A stretch of 29,369 nt of DNA from assembly GCA_030679805.1 (NCBI GenBank), contig JAUXST010000571.1:1-29369 (forward strand). The letters are read 5' to 3'. The notes beneath the pieces are model-generated. The model made no database searches. It was not told where the DNA came from and was given only the letters and a program-made list of their open reading frames with translations. Every line of letters begins with the position of its first letter. Position 1 is the first letter of the stretch. Positions 9,566-17,492 of this stretch are shown here, piece after piece. The position numbers and the translations under genes are program-made. Source of the DNA: Reyranella sp. Lineage in GTDB: Bacteria; Pseudomonadota; Alphaproteobacteria; Reyranellales; Reyranellaceae.

Positions 9566-10150
9566 ATGCGGCGCGCCAAGATCGACGAACAGAACGGCTA
9601 CCTCCTGCGCCAGCAGCGCCAGTTCCGCATGGCCGCCGACGTGGTGACGGATGCCTTCGCGGCCTTCGCGGAAGTGCGCGCCGTCGCCGTGATCGGCTCC
9701 GTTGCCCAGAAGTTGTGGAAGGAGGTGCCGCGTTTCCGCGAGTTCCGCAGCGCGCGCATCGAGGTCTGGCACGAATGCAAGGATCTCGATCTGGCGGTCT
9801 GGCTCGACTCCCAGGAGCGGCTGGGGGTGCTGCGGTCCGCCCTCGCGCGAGCCCTGAAGCTCGCTCTGGCGGCAGGAACCGGCATCAGCGTCGCCGACCA
9901 TCAGGTCGACGTGTTCCTGTTCGAGCCGGTGAGCGACCGCTATCTCGGCCGGCTCTGCCACTACAACCGCTGCCCGAAGGAAAAGCCCGATTGCTTCGTT
10001 CCCGGCTGCGGCACGATCCCTTTCAACAAGCGCGTCGATGGGTTCGAGGTCCATGCCGACATCCTGGCCTCGGCGCTTCACGCCATGCTCTACGTCCGCG
10101 GCGAGGGACGCCTGCGTTCGGCCTTCGACCTGCCGTCGGTCGACGACTGA
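9566..10150 (+). CDS. Nucleotidyltransferase-fold protein with a Cys4 cluster
   Basis: A 194-residue protein whose sequence fits the polymerase-beta-like nucleotidyltransferase fold. G44-S45 (AVIGSVA) is followed by D73-L-D75 in KDLDLAVWL and by D115 in HQVDVFLF, giving the glycine-serine pair and three carboxylates expected at a metal-dependent active site. The GS-to-DxD spacing (about 28) is longer than usual. A cysteine cluster, C131-x4-C136-x6-C143-x4-C148, looks like a zinc site and is unusual for the fold. It starts four bases after the SWIM gene, so it is the third gene of the operon. Its substrate (nucleotide transfer to RNA, protein or small molecule) is unknown. The fold assignment is from motifs only. 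Confidence 0.75.
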   Translation: MRRAKIDEQNGYLLRQQRQFRMAADVVTDAFAAFAEVRAVAVIGSVAQKLWKEVPRFREFRSARIEVWHECKDLDLAVWLDSQERLGVLRSALARALKLALAAGTGISVADHQVDVFLFEPVSDRYLGRLCHYNRCPKEKPDCFVPGCGTIPFNKRVDGFEVHADILASALHAMLYVRGEGRLRSAFDLPSVDD

Positions 10151-10172
10151 GAAGAGGTCCGGCCTCGAGGCG

Positions 10173-10389
10173 ACGCGGACACTCCGCCGCTAGCACTGCT
10201 AGCATGGTGAGCGGCCAACAAAATTCGACAGGTTCAGCAGGTTCTGCTATAAATTTCTGATAGGCTGGCGCTTCGCATGTGTGTGCGGGCGCCGGCCTTT
10301 TTTGATTCCGGCAAGACCTGCCCGCGGTCGCCCGCGGGTTCGCGCTATGCGCCTTGGTGAAGCCGCTGCGAGTCCTGACTCGTGGACAG
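10173..10389 (+). repeat. Dispersed structured repeat with vapC tail, copy 1 (217 bp)
   Basis: This is closely similar to 25189-25403 over its full length. The left edge reads GCG GAC ACT CCG, then CTA GCA CTG CTA GCA TGG TGA: a decayed VapC C-terminus (ADTPPLALLAW, stop). It is followed by a shared AACAAA..CGACAGGTTCAGCAGG block, an intrinsic-terminator hairpin at 10263-10303, a 7-bp stem (10321-10327 with 10332-10338) and a terminal hairpin (10369-10382). Both copies end at GTGGACAG, after which they diverge. Confidence 0.8.
10263..10303 (+). terminator. Intrinsic terminator inside repeat copy 1
   Basis: GGCTGGCGC (10263-10271) pairs with GCGCCGGCC (10289-10297), nine pairs including one G-U, followed at once by six T. 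It would end plus-strand transcripts from the SWIM/nucleotidyltransferase operon. The equivalent in copy 2 (25279-25285 with 25306-25312) keeps seven pairs and five T. Confidence 0.7.
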
Positions 10390-10719
10390 ATAAAACGACA
10401 AGCCCGGGCCTTCTTCCCGTCCAGCCCCTCTGGTCGGCCGTCAGGGAGGCGCATCGAACGACGCCGGTCCACCGGCGCGCCGGGCAGCATTCCAGCGGGG
10501 ATGACGGCCGAACGCAAGGAACGAAAGAATGAGTCCGCGACACGAATCGGGGACAGGCATGGGCCCAACTCCGGGCCCAACACACCCACGTTTCAGGTGG
10601 GCCCGCCGAGCGCGGGGAAAGATTGAATTTGCTGGTTCTCTGGCGGCTGGAGAGCCGAATTTCGGGGTGTCGGGTTGGGCCCAATTTCAAATGTTGGGCC
10701 CGCCTCGATGGTCGCGGCG
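10390..10719. other. Non-coding stretch with GGGCCC palindromes
   Basis: No gene is apparent between repeat copy 1 and the end of trxC. The right half holds several GGGCCC palindromes, including GGGCCCAA (10677-10684) facing TTGGGCCC (10694-10701) across nine bases. That pair is an 8-bp perfect stem about 20 bases past the trxC stop and could end trxC transcripts, although no T-run follows on that strand. Confidence 0.5.
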
Positions 10720-11166
10720 TCACCGCGCGAGCGCGTCCCTGGTCCAGCGCTCGATGGCGCTCGCATCCAGGACGCCGGACTGGCGGGCGATTTCCTTGCC
10801 GTGCTTCAGGAGGATCATCGTCGGAATGCCGCGGATGGCGAAGCGGCTGGCAAGTTCCTGTTCGTCGTCGGTGTTGACCTTGGCCAGGCGGACGGTGGGT
10901 TCCAGGCGGCCGGCCGCCTTCTCGAACTGCGGCGCCATGGCCTTGCAGGGGCCGCACCACGGCGCCCAGAAATCGACCAGCACCGGGATGTCGCTTTTGG
11001 CCGCATGCGCCTCGAAGCTCCTGGCGTCCAGGGCGACGGGATGCCCGGCGAACATCGGCGAGCCGCAGTGGCCGCATTTGCCGGCGTTCCCCGCCGCCAG
11101 TTTTTCACGCGGGAAGCGGTTGAGGGTGCTGCAGGCGGGGCAGGCGAGGATGAGGGCTTCGGTCAT
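10720..11166 (-). CDS. trxC: Thioredoxin 2
   Basis: A cytoplasmic disulfide reductase of the TrxC type, 148 residues. The active site is C71-G-P-C74 in FWAPWCGPCKAMAPQF, and the cis-proline follows in IRGIPTM. The extra N-terminal zinc-binding domain that marks thioredoxin 2 is present as C9-x2-C12 (CPAC) and C31-x2-C34 (CGHC). I chose the ATG at 11166 because GAGG lies about six bases upstream and it starts the zinc domain properly; the longer open frame adds unrelated residues. It is divergent from the OsmC gene, separated by about 110 bp. In other proteobacteria trxC is often part of the oxidative-stress response, and the OsmC neighbour fits that. Confidence 0.95.
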   Translation of the reverse strand: MTEALILACPACSTLNRFPREKLAAGNAGKCGHCGSPMFAGHPVALDARSFEAHAAKSDIPVLVDFWAPWCGPCKAMAPQFEKAAGRLEPTVRLAKVNTDDEQELASRFAIRGIPTMILLKHGKEIARQSGVLDASAIERWTRDALAR

Positions 11167-11279
11167 CACGAACCTCGATGATTGTTGGTGAGGATGCCCG
11201 CGGCACGGCCGCCTGGCTTTGACTCGAATCAAGGCCGCCCCTGCGCGCGACCCCATGATGAGGTGGCGAGGTGAATGCC

Positions 11280-11729
11280 ATGAGCGAACAGGTCTCCGTC
11301 ACGATCACGCGCCAGGACAAGTATCGGTTCCTGGTCGATTTCGGATCCGGCATGCCGACGTCGGTGGCCGACGAGCCGGCGCCGCTGGGCGACGGGACGG
11401 GTCCGTCGCCGTCGCATCTGCTGGCGGCCGCCGTCGCCAACTGCCTCTCCGCGAGCCTTCTCTTCGCGCACGGGAAGTTCAAGGAAGATCCGGGGCCCCT
11501 GAAGGCGACTGCGGTCTGCCGGTTTGGGCGCAACGACAAGAACAGGCTGCGGATCGTGGGCATCGACGTCACGCTGACGCTGGGCGTGGCGCCCGAGACG
11601 CTCGGCCATCTCGACCGCGCCTTGGCGCAGTTCGAGGAGTTCTGCACGGTCTCCCAGAGCGTGAAGGCTGGCATTCCTTTCACGGCCACGGTCGTGGCGC
11701 CCGACGGTCGCGTGCTCAAGTCGGGTTGA
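11280..11729 (+). CDS. OsmC/Ohr-family peroxidase-like protein
   Basis: A cytoplasmic thiol peroxidase-like protein of the OsmC superfamily, 149 residues, expected to reduce organic hydroperoxides. Both conserved cysteines are present: C55 in AAAVANCLSASL on the central helix and C122 in EEFCTVSQSV. The glycine-rich PSPSHLLAAAV lead-in to the helix is typical. I prefer ATG 11280, with AGGTGA about eight bases upstream; a GTG at 11271 is in frame. The next gene starts seven bases after the stop, so the two are likely one operon. Confidence 0.9.
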   Translation: MSEQVSVTITRQDKYRFLVDFGSGMPTSVADEPAPLGDGTGPSPSHLLAAAVANCLSASLLFAHGKFKEDPGPLKATAVCRFGRNDKNRLRIVGIDVTLTLGVAPETLGHLDRALAQFEEFCTVSQSVKAGIPFTATVVAPDGRVLKSG

Positions 11730-11736
11730 GGCCCGC

Positions 11737-12573
11737 ATGTGTGAGCTGTTCTGCCTGTCCAGCCGCCTGCCGACCCGCGTCACCTTTTCGCTCCGGAAGT
11801 TTGCCGAGCGCGGAGGATTGGGCGGCCACAACGTCGATGGCTGGGGCGTTGCCTTCCACGACGGGCGCGAAGTGCGCCTCTACAAGGAGCCCGAGCCGGC
11901 GGGCGACAGCCCCTGGCTCGCCTTCATCCAGGAACGTCGCCTGCCGACGCGCCTGTTGATCTCGCACATTCGCCACGCCACCCGCGGCGCCCTTTCGTTG
12001 GCCAACACCCAGCCGTTCGCGCGCGAACTCGGCGGGCGGACGCACCTGTTTGCGCACAACGGCCGCCTGGAGGACATCGATGATCGGTTCGCCGCCTCGA
12101 AGCTGCGCTTCCGCCCGCTGGGCGACACCGATTCGGAAATGGCTTTCTGCCTGCTGCTGGAGCGCCTGTCGCCCCTCTGGGATGGCGGTGACGTCCCGCC
12201 GTTCGCTGCAAGGCTTGCCGCCGTGACGGACTTTGCCGCCGACCTGCGGCCACTCGGGCCCGCCAACTTCCTCTACAGCGACGGCGAGTTCGTCTTCGGC
12301 CACGGACACCGCCGCACGCAGGCCGACGGAACCATCGCGCCGCCGGGACTGTGGTGCCTCCAGCGCGCCTGCACCGTCGATGCCGATGCCGAAGCGCTGG
12401 CGCCGTCCGGCGTCACCATCGAGCCGGGCGCCGGGCCTCAGGAGATCACGCTTCTGGCCAGCGTCCCCGTGACCGGCGAACAATGGCGACCGCTCGCCGA
12501 GGGCGAGATCGTCGTCGTTGCCGACGGTCAGGTCGTGCCGGCTGCCTTGCCGTCGTCGCGCAGCCAGACGTAG
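11737..12573 (+). CDS. Class II glutamine amidotransferase, YafJ type
   Basis: A 278-residue Ntn-hydrolase that would release ammonia from glutamine, or cleave a gamma-glutamyl amide; the real acceptor is unknown in this family. Cys2, exposed after removal of the initiator Met (MCELFC), is the nucleophile. NVDGWGVAF, HIRHATRG, NTQPF and FAHNGRL are the conserved glutamine-binding and oxyanion segments. It follows the OsmC gene by seven bases with GAGG at the right distance. Its last ~15 codons overlap, tail to tail, the last codons of the efflux permease on the other strand (12528-12573), so part of its C-terminus is constrained by an antisense gene. Confidence 0.92.
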   Translation: MCELFCLSSRLPTRVTFSLRKFAERGGLGGHNVDGWGVAFHDGREVRLYKEPEPAGDSPWLAFIQERRLPTRLLISHIRHATRGALSLANTQPFARELGGRTHLFAHNGRLEDIDDRFAASKLRFRPLGDTDSEMAFCLLLERLSPLWDGGDVPPFAARLAAVTDFAADLRPLGPANFLYSDGEFVFGHGHRRTQADGTIAPPGLWCLQRACTVDADAEALAPSGVTIEPGAGPQEITLLASVPVTGEQWRPLAEGEIVVVADGQVVPAALPSSRSQT

Positions 12574-15500
12574 ATCGCCGGGATCACCAGCACCGTGAGC
12601 GCCGTCGAGGACGCCAGCCCGAACACCATCGAAATCGCCAGCCCCTGAAAGATCGGGTCGGTGAGAATGAAGGCAGCGCCGATCATGGCCGCCGCCGCGG
12701 TCAGGAAGATCGGCTTGAAGCGGATGGCGCCTGCCTCGAGCAGCGCGTCGCGCAGCGCGGCCCCCTCGGCGCGGCGATGCTGGATGAAATCGACCAGCAG
12801 GATCGAGTTGCGCACGATGATGCCGGCCAGCGCGATGAAACCGATCATCGACGTCGCGGTGAAGGGCGCGCCGAACATCCAGTGACCCAGCACGATGCCG
12901 ATCAGGGTGAGCGGAACCGGCGTCAGGATCACCAGCGGCAGGCGGTAGGAGCCGAACTGGGCAACGACCAGCAGGTAGATGCCGAGGATCGCCACGCCGA
13001 AAGCGGCGCCCATGTCGCGGAAGGTGACGTAGGTCACCTCCCATTCGCCGTCCCACAGCAACGCAGGCTTGGACTCGTCGGTCGGCTGGCCGTGATAGAG
13101 GATTTTGGGCGGCCCGGCCTTGCCCCAGTCGAGCTTGGCGATCTCGCCCTCGACGGCCAGCATGCCGTAGATTGGTGCCTCGAAACGGCCGGCCACTTCG
13201 GCCTGCACCATCTCGGCGAAGCGGCCGTCACGCCGGAAGAGCGTGTAGGAGGCGGGCTCGCGCTTGACCGTGACCACGTCACCCAGTTCGACGTTTGCGC
13301 CCTGGCGTCGCGTGCCGCCGGCGGGGAGCGGCGTCGACAGGATGCGTTCGCCCAGCCACTCGGCGCTGCGCGGCAGCTTGACCACGATCTCGATCGGCTT
13401 GGCGTTGTGGCTGCGCTGCGAGTAGCCCACCTTCACCCCGCCGATGATGGCGGCGATGGTGTCGTACACCGCCTGCTCCTCGACGCCGTAGAACTCGAGG
13501 CTCTCCTGGTTGATCGAGAAGCGCAGGCGCTCGCCCGGCGGGCGGAATGTGTCGTCGAGGTCGACGACGAACGGCACCTTCTCGAAGGCCTCGCGAACCT
13601 TCGTCGCCGTTTCGCGGCGCGTCTTCTCGTCGGGGCCGTAGATTTCGGCCAGCAGGGTGGCGAGCACGGGCGGACCGGGCGGCACTTCGACCACCTTCAC
13701 CACGCTGCCCGCGGGGCGGTCGAGTCCCTCTAGCCGCTTGCGCACGTCGAGGGCGATGGCGTGGCTGGCCCGGGCGCGCTTTGCCTTGGGAAGGAGGTTG
13801 ATCTGGAGGTCGCCCTGCTGTGGAGAGACCCGGAGATAGGAGTGGCGGACCAGGCCGTTGAAATTGAAAGGTGCCGCCGTGCCGGCATGGACCTGGATCG
13901 AGGTCATCTCGGGCAGGTCTTTCAGCCGGCCGGCAGCGGCCGTGAGGATGCGATCGGTCTCCTCGAGCGTCGTGCCCTGCGGCAGGTCGACGACGACCTG
14001 GAGTTCGGACTTGTTGTCGAAGGGCAACAGCTTGACCGCGACGTCGCGGGTGAAGAAGAGGACGCAGACGGCCAGCGTCGCGACGCCGACCGCCAGCAGG
14101 AAGCGGCCGGCACGGCGGCGGCCCTGCAGCAGCGGGCTCGCCACCTTGAGGTAGAGTCTGCCAAGGCGTCCGCCGTCGCTGTGGCCAGCCCCCGCCGCGG
14201 CTGGTGGGGCCTTGGCGAAATGGCGGCCGGCGACGCGGTAGAGCAGCCAGGGCGTGATGACCACGGCGACGAAGAACGAGAATATCATCGCCATCGAGGC
14301 GTTGGCCGGGATCGGGCTCATGTAGGGTCCCATCAGGCCGCTCACGAACATCATGGGCAGCAGTGCCACGATGATGGTGAGCGTCGCCACGATGGTCGGG
14401 TTGCCGACCTCGGCCACGGCCTCGATCGCCGCGGTCTTGAGGTCAGTTCCGCCGCGCGCCTGCCAGTGCCGTACGATGTTCTCGACCACGACGATGGCAT
14501 CGTCGACCAGGATGCCGATCGAGAAGATCAGGGCGAACAGGCTGACGCGATTGATGGTGTAGCCCATCAGCCACGAGGCGAAGAGGGTGAGCAGGATCGT
14601 GGTCGGGATCACCACCAGCACGACGGCGCCCTCGCGCCAGCCCACGGTGACTGCGATCAGCAGCACGATCGACAACGTGGCAAGTGCCAGATGAAACAAC
14701 AGTTCGTCGGCCTTCTCGGTCGCGGTCTCGCCGTAGTTCCGGCTGACCGTCACCGTGACGTCGTCGGGTACGAGACCGCCCTGCACCGTCTTCAGCCGCG
14801 CTAGGATCTGGTCGGCGACGATCACGGCGTTGGCGCCGCTGCGCTTGGCAAAAGCCAGGGTCACCATCGGACGGCGTTCGAGTTCGCCCGAGGCGGCGCG
14901 GGCCAACGTCCAGGTGCGGTGGCCCGGTTCGGCGGCGCCGACGACGATGCTGGCGACGTCCTTTACATAGACCGGGCGGCCGTCGCGCGAGGTGAGCAGG
15001 AGGAGGCCGACATCCGGCACGCCCTGCAGGGTCTGGCCGACGACCACCGGGACGTTCCGGTTGAGCTGGCGAAAGGCCCCGACCACGAAGGAACGGTTGG
15101 CGTTGGCCAGCTTGTCGACGAACTGGTTGAGAGTGATGCCATAAAGAGCCAGCCTTTCTGGATCGGGCTCGACGCGGATCTGGTTGGGGCTGCCGCCGAC
15201 GATGTAGCTGAGGCCGACATCGTCGACCTTGACGAGTTCGTGCCTGAGTTCGTCGGCGATCTGGAAGAGGCCGTTGTCGGTCCAGCGTGCGGCAGCGGCG
15301 GCCTTGGGCTCGAGCGTCAGGGCAACGATCGCCACATCGTTGATGCCGCGGCCGACGATCAGAGGCTCGGGGATACCCTTGGGCAGGTCGGCGATGTTGG
15401 CCCGGATCTTCTCGTGAATACGCAGGCGGGCCGTGTCTTCCGACGTGCCGACGAAGAAGCGTGCCGTCACGAGCACCGAATCGTCCTGCGTGAACGAGTA

Positions 15501-15755
15501 GACATGCTCGACGCCGGCAATGGCCTTGATGATGTCCTCGAGCGGCTTGGTGATCAGTTCGATGGCGTCGCCGGCCTTGTAGCCGTTGGCGGTCACCAGG
15601 ATGTCGACCATCGGCACGCTGATCTGCGGCTCCTCCTCGCGTGGCAGGGCGAACAACGCCAGCATGCCCACCAGCACGGCGGCCACGAGGAAGAGGGGCG
15701 TCATGGGCGAGGAGATGGACGCCCGGGTCAGGGCGCCGGAAATGCCGAGCTTCAT
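12528..15755 (-). CDS. RND efflux permease (AcrB/HAE1-like)
   Basis: An inner-membrane proton-driven transporter of the resistance-nodulation-division superfamily, 1075 residues, the usual length. TM1 lies at residues ~20-38 (PLFLVAAVLVGMLALFAL), followed by a periplasmic porter region with GRGINDVAIVAL. The TM4 proton-relay segment is GILVDDAIVVVENI. A second large loop and TM8-12 (for example ATSMIGFIALAGIIVRNSILL) complete the two-fold repeat. The adaptor gene lies upstream and overlaps by ATGA (15752-15755), so the pair is translated together. No outer-membrane channel gene is nearby; a TolC from elsewhere is presumably used. The substrate is unknown. The divergent sulfide operon hints at a sulfur-related or electrophile substrate, but that is inference. 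Confidence 0.95.
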   Translation of the reverse strand: MKLGISGALTRASISSPMTPLFLVAAVLVGMLALFALPREEEPQISVPMVDILVTANGYKAGDAIELITKPLEDIIKAIAGVEHVYSFTQDDSVLVTARFFVGTSEDTARLRIHEKIRANIADLPKGIPEPLIVGRGINDVAIVALTLEPKAAAAARWTDNGLFQIADELRHELVKVDDVGLSYIVGGSPNQIRVEPDPERLALYGITLNQFVDKLANANRSFVVGAFRQLNRNVPVVVGQTLQGVPDVGLLLLTSRDGRPVYVKDVASIVVGAAEPGHRTWTLARAASGELERRPMVTLAFAKRSGANAVIVADQILARLKTVQGGLVPDDVTVTVSRNYGETATEKADELLFHLALATLSIVLLIAVTVGWREGAVVLVVIPTTILLTLFASWLMGYTINRVSLFALIFSIGILVDDAIVVVENIVRHWQARGGTDLKTAAIEAVAEVGNPTIVATLTIIVALLPMMFVSGLMGPYMSPIPANASMAMIFSFFVAVVITPWLLYRVAGRHFAKAPPAAAGAGHSDGGRLGRLYLKVASPLLQGRRRAGRFLLAVGVATLAVCVLFFTRDVAVKLLPFDNKSELQVVVDLPQGTTLEETDRILTAAAGRLKDLPEMTSIQVHAGTAAPFNFNGLVRHSYLRVSPQQGDLQINLLPKAKRARASHAIALDVRKRLEGLDRPAGSVVKVVEVPPGPPVLATLLAEIYGPDEKTRRETATKVREAFEKVPFVVDLDDTFRPPGERLRFSINQESLEFYGVEEQAVYDTIAAIIGGVKVGYSQRSHNAKPIEIVVKLPRSAEWLGERILSTPLPAGGTRRQGANVELGDVVTVKREPASYTLFRRDGRFAEMVQAEVAGRFEAPIYGMLAVEGEIAKLDWGKAGPPKILYHGQPTDESKPALLWDGEWEVTYVTFRDMGAAFGVAILGIYLLVVAQFGSYRLPLVILTPVPLTLIGIVLGHWMFGAPFTATSMIGFIALAGIIVRNSILLVDFIQHRRAEGAALRDALLEAGAIRFKPIFLTAAAAMIGAAFILTDPIFQGLAISMVFGLASSTALTVLVIPAIYVWLRDDGKAAGTT

Positions 15756-16720
15756 GGCTTGACCACCAGGTCGCCCACATTGAGTCCCGACAGCACCTCG
15801 ACGCCGCCGTCGACCGGCAGGCCGAGCTGGACCACGACCTCGGTGCCGTCCTTCAGTTTCACGTAGCTGACGCCGTAGCGCCGGTAGACGAGGTCGGCCG
15901 GGACGATCAGAGCGTCGCGCTTGCCGGTGGCGACATAGACCCGCGTGCGTTCGCCGACGAAAAAGTCGCCCAGCCCATCGACTTCGGCGTCGGCGATCAC
16001 CCGGCCCTGGTCGATCTGCGGGTAGACCAGCCGCACGCGGCCCTGCCGCAGCGTCTCCTGGTCCTGCTGCTGCAGGCCGCGGCTGCCCACCAGGATCGTG
16101 TCGCCCGCCTTCATGAAGCGGGCATGCCGCTCGGGGAGCTGCAGGCGCAGGATGTAGTTGTCGGTGGCCAGGGTGGCGATCGCTTCGCCGGGCAGCACGA
16201 CGCTGCCGACGGACACGGGGACCTTGAGGACTCGGCCCGCGGCTGGCGCCAGCACGGCGCCCTCGGTCGATTGCTGCTCGACGACCTCGCGGTCGGAGCG
16301 CAGGGCGAGGAAGGTTCGTTCGGCGACGTTGAGGCGCGTACGCGCCTGGTCGAGCTGGGCCTGCGAGACTGTGCCGGATGTCCGGAGCTGCTCGATGCGG
16401 TTGAGGTCGATCTGGGCCTGCTCGCGGGCCGCGCTCTGCGCCTGGATGCGCGATTCGAGCGCCTGGACCTGCAGCGCGAGCTTGGGATCCACCACCAGGG
16501 CGATGCGGTCGCCGGCGGCGACCTGGTCGCCCTCGCGCACCGCGAGGGCGGTGATGGTGCCGCCGATCCGCGCGCGGGCCGGCAATTCGCGGACCGGCTC
16601 GACCGTGGCGATCACGGCCTTGCGGTCGTCGACCTGCTGGCGGGTCACGGTCTGCTGGGCGGCGGCGGGCTGGAGGAGGCCGGCCATCAGCAGCAGGGCG
16701 GCGGCGGTCTTGCGGATCAT
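15752..16720 (-). CDS. RND efflux periplasmic adaptor (membrane fusion protein)
   Basis: A 322-residue periplasmic adaptor that links the permease to an outer-membrane channel. It has a signal sequence (MIRKTAAALLLMAGLLQPAAAQ), a first biotinyl/lipoyl half (IGGTITALAVREGDQVAAGDRI), a coiled-coil hairpin at about residues 85-150 (LESRIQAQSAAREQAQIDL and following), the second lipoyl half (GAVLAPAAGRVLKV), and a beta-barrel with a membrane-proximal domain. The ribosome binding site GAGGGA lies seven bases before the ATG. It shares a 90-bp divergent control region with the bigR-like gene, which suggests common regulation of pump and sulfide operon. Confidence 0.94.
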   Translation of the reverse strand: MIRKTAAALLLMAGLLQPAAAQQTVTRQQVDDRKAVIATVEPVRELPARARIGGTITALAVREGDQVAAGDRIALVVDPKLALQVQALESRIQAQSAAREQAQIDLNRIEQLRTSGTVSQAQLDQARTRLNVAERTFLALRSDREVVEQQSTEGAVLAPAAGRVLKVPVSVGSVVLPGEAIATLATDNYILRLQLPERHARFMKAGDTILVGSRGLQQQDQETLRQGRVRLVYPQIDQGRVIADAEVDGLGDFFVGERTRVYVATGKRDALIVPADLVYRRYGVSYVKLKDGTEVVVQLGLPVDGGVEVLSGLNVGDLVVKP

Positions 16721-16774
16721 TCTGCGTTCCCTCGGGTGGCGGGGCCCTGTGTCGTGGATTCCCGTGTAGTGGGC

Positions 16775-16803
16775 TTGACAGATATATTAGTAAAAACTAA
16801 ATT
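16775..16803 (+). promoter_or_regulatory. Promoter and probable BigR-type operator
   Basis: TTGACA (16775-16780), a 17-bp spacer and TAAATT (16798-16803) form a near-consensus sigma-70 promoter only ~8 bases before the regulator's ATG, so the mRNA may be almost leaderless. The inverted repeat TTAGT-aaaa-ACTAA (16787-16800) lies inside this AT-rich island, overlapping the spacer and -10. That is where an ArsR-family repressor would block transcription. It also lies in the region shared with the divergent efflux genes. Confidence 0.7.
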
Positions 16804-16810
16804 AGCAAGT

Positions 16811-17119
16811 ATGAATGTAGATGAACTTCGATCCCGCGCCGGCGAAGCGGCTTCCTTCCTGAAGTCGATCGCCAACGACCGGCGTCTGATCATCCTGTGC
16901 GAACTCGTGAAGGGCGAACGCAGCGTCGGCGAACTTGAGGCCGTTGCGGGTCTCAGCCAGTCGGCGTTGTCGCAGCATCTCGCCAAGCTGCGCGAGGCCA
17001 GGCTGGTGAAGACCCGCCGGGAATCGCAGTCGATCTACTACTCGTTGGCCGATACCGGCGTCAGCAAGGTGATCGGCGTTCTGCACGATGTCTATTGTCG
17101 GCCGGCGCGTCGCCGGTAA
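16811..17119 (+). CDS. bigR: ArsR-family regulator, BigR/SqrR-type (persulfide sensor)
   Basis: A 102-residue winged-helix repressor. The recognition region is VGELEAVAGLSQSALSQHLAKL, and the wing follows in RRESQSIYYSL. Two cysteines, C30 (LIILCELV) and C96 (DVYCRP), are 66 residues apart, the same spacing as the redox pair C42/C108 of BigR and C41/C107 of SqrR as I recall them. Those proteins sense hydrogen sulfide or persulfide by forming a di- or tetrasulfide bridge and then release DNA. The ATG at 16811 begins the ArsR domain; there is no strong ribosome binding site. Downstream genes (DUF2892, sulfide:quinone oxidoreductase, DUF302) match a BigR-type regulon. The symbol is given by analogy. 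Confidence 0.85.
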   Translation: MNVDELRSRAGEAASFLKSIANDRRLIILCELVKGERSVGELEAVAGLSQSALSQHLAKLREARLVKTRRESQSIYYSLADTGVSKVIGVLHDVYCRPARRR

Positions 17120-17137
17120 CGTGAAGAGGAGAGAACC

Positions 17138-17341
17138 ATGTCGATCGACCGCGCCGTGATGGCCTTTGCAGGAGTGATGATCCTGGCGAGCCTGGTGCTG
17201 AGCCAGCTCCACAGCCCCTACTGGCTGCTGTTCACCGCCTTCGTCGGGCTCAATCTCCTGCAGGCCTCGTTCACCGGATTCTGTCCGGCGGCGATGATCT
17301 TCAAGCGCCTCGGCTGCAAGGCTGGCAACGCCTTCTCCTGA
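17138..17341 (+). CDS. DUF2892 (YgaP-type) small membrane protein
   Basis: A 67-residue inner-membrane protein with two predicted transmembrane helices (about residues 7-25 and 29-48) followed by a short tail with two cysteines (GFCPAAMIFKRLGC). This is the membrane module found at the C-terminus of the YgaP rhodanese; here it is a stand-alone gene without a rhodanese domain. The ribosome binding site GAGGAGAG is just upstream. It lies 18 bases after the regulator and is part of the same operon. DUF2892 proteins are frequent partners of sulfide-oxidation genes; a role in sulfur or persulfide handling at the membrane is inferred. Confidence 0.88.
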   Translation: MSIDRAVMAFAGVMILASLVLSQLHSPYWLLFTAFVGLNLLQASFTGFCPAAMIFKRLGCKAGNAFS

Positions 17342-17492
17342 CGCCGGGCGCCACGCAACCCTGCTGCGCTCGATGGGGCGGCTCTGCTTCATCGATGCAA
17401 CATGGCCGTTGGCCACACGAGTTCCTTGATGCATCGCAAGGACCGGTATTGCCGGATGTGAAACTTTTTCGCTTTGAAGATCGGAGGATGCC

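Noticed and set aside
10263..10303. Riboswitch in the repeat element
   Set aside because: It lies downstream of genes rather than upstream, and I recognise no known riboswitch core; terminator plus repeat explains it better.
12351..15866. Several plus-strand open frames of 300-460 codons opposite the RND permease
   Set aside because: They are antisense shadows typical of high-GC DNA (long runs of Arg, Asp, Gly and His) and have no recognisable domain; the permease on the other strand is unambiguous.
17426..17440. Possible FNR-like box (TTGATGCATCGCAA) upstream of sqr
   Set aside because: The right half (CGCAA) departs from ATCAA at two positions, and the gene already has a plausible BigR-type control upstream.
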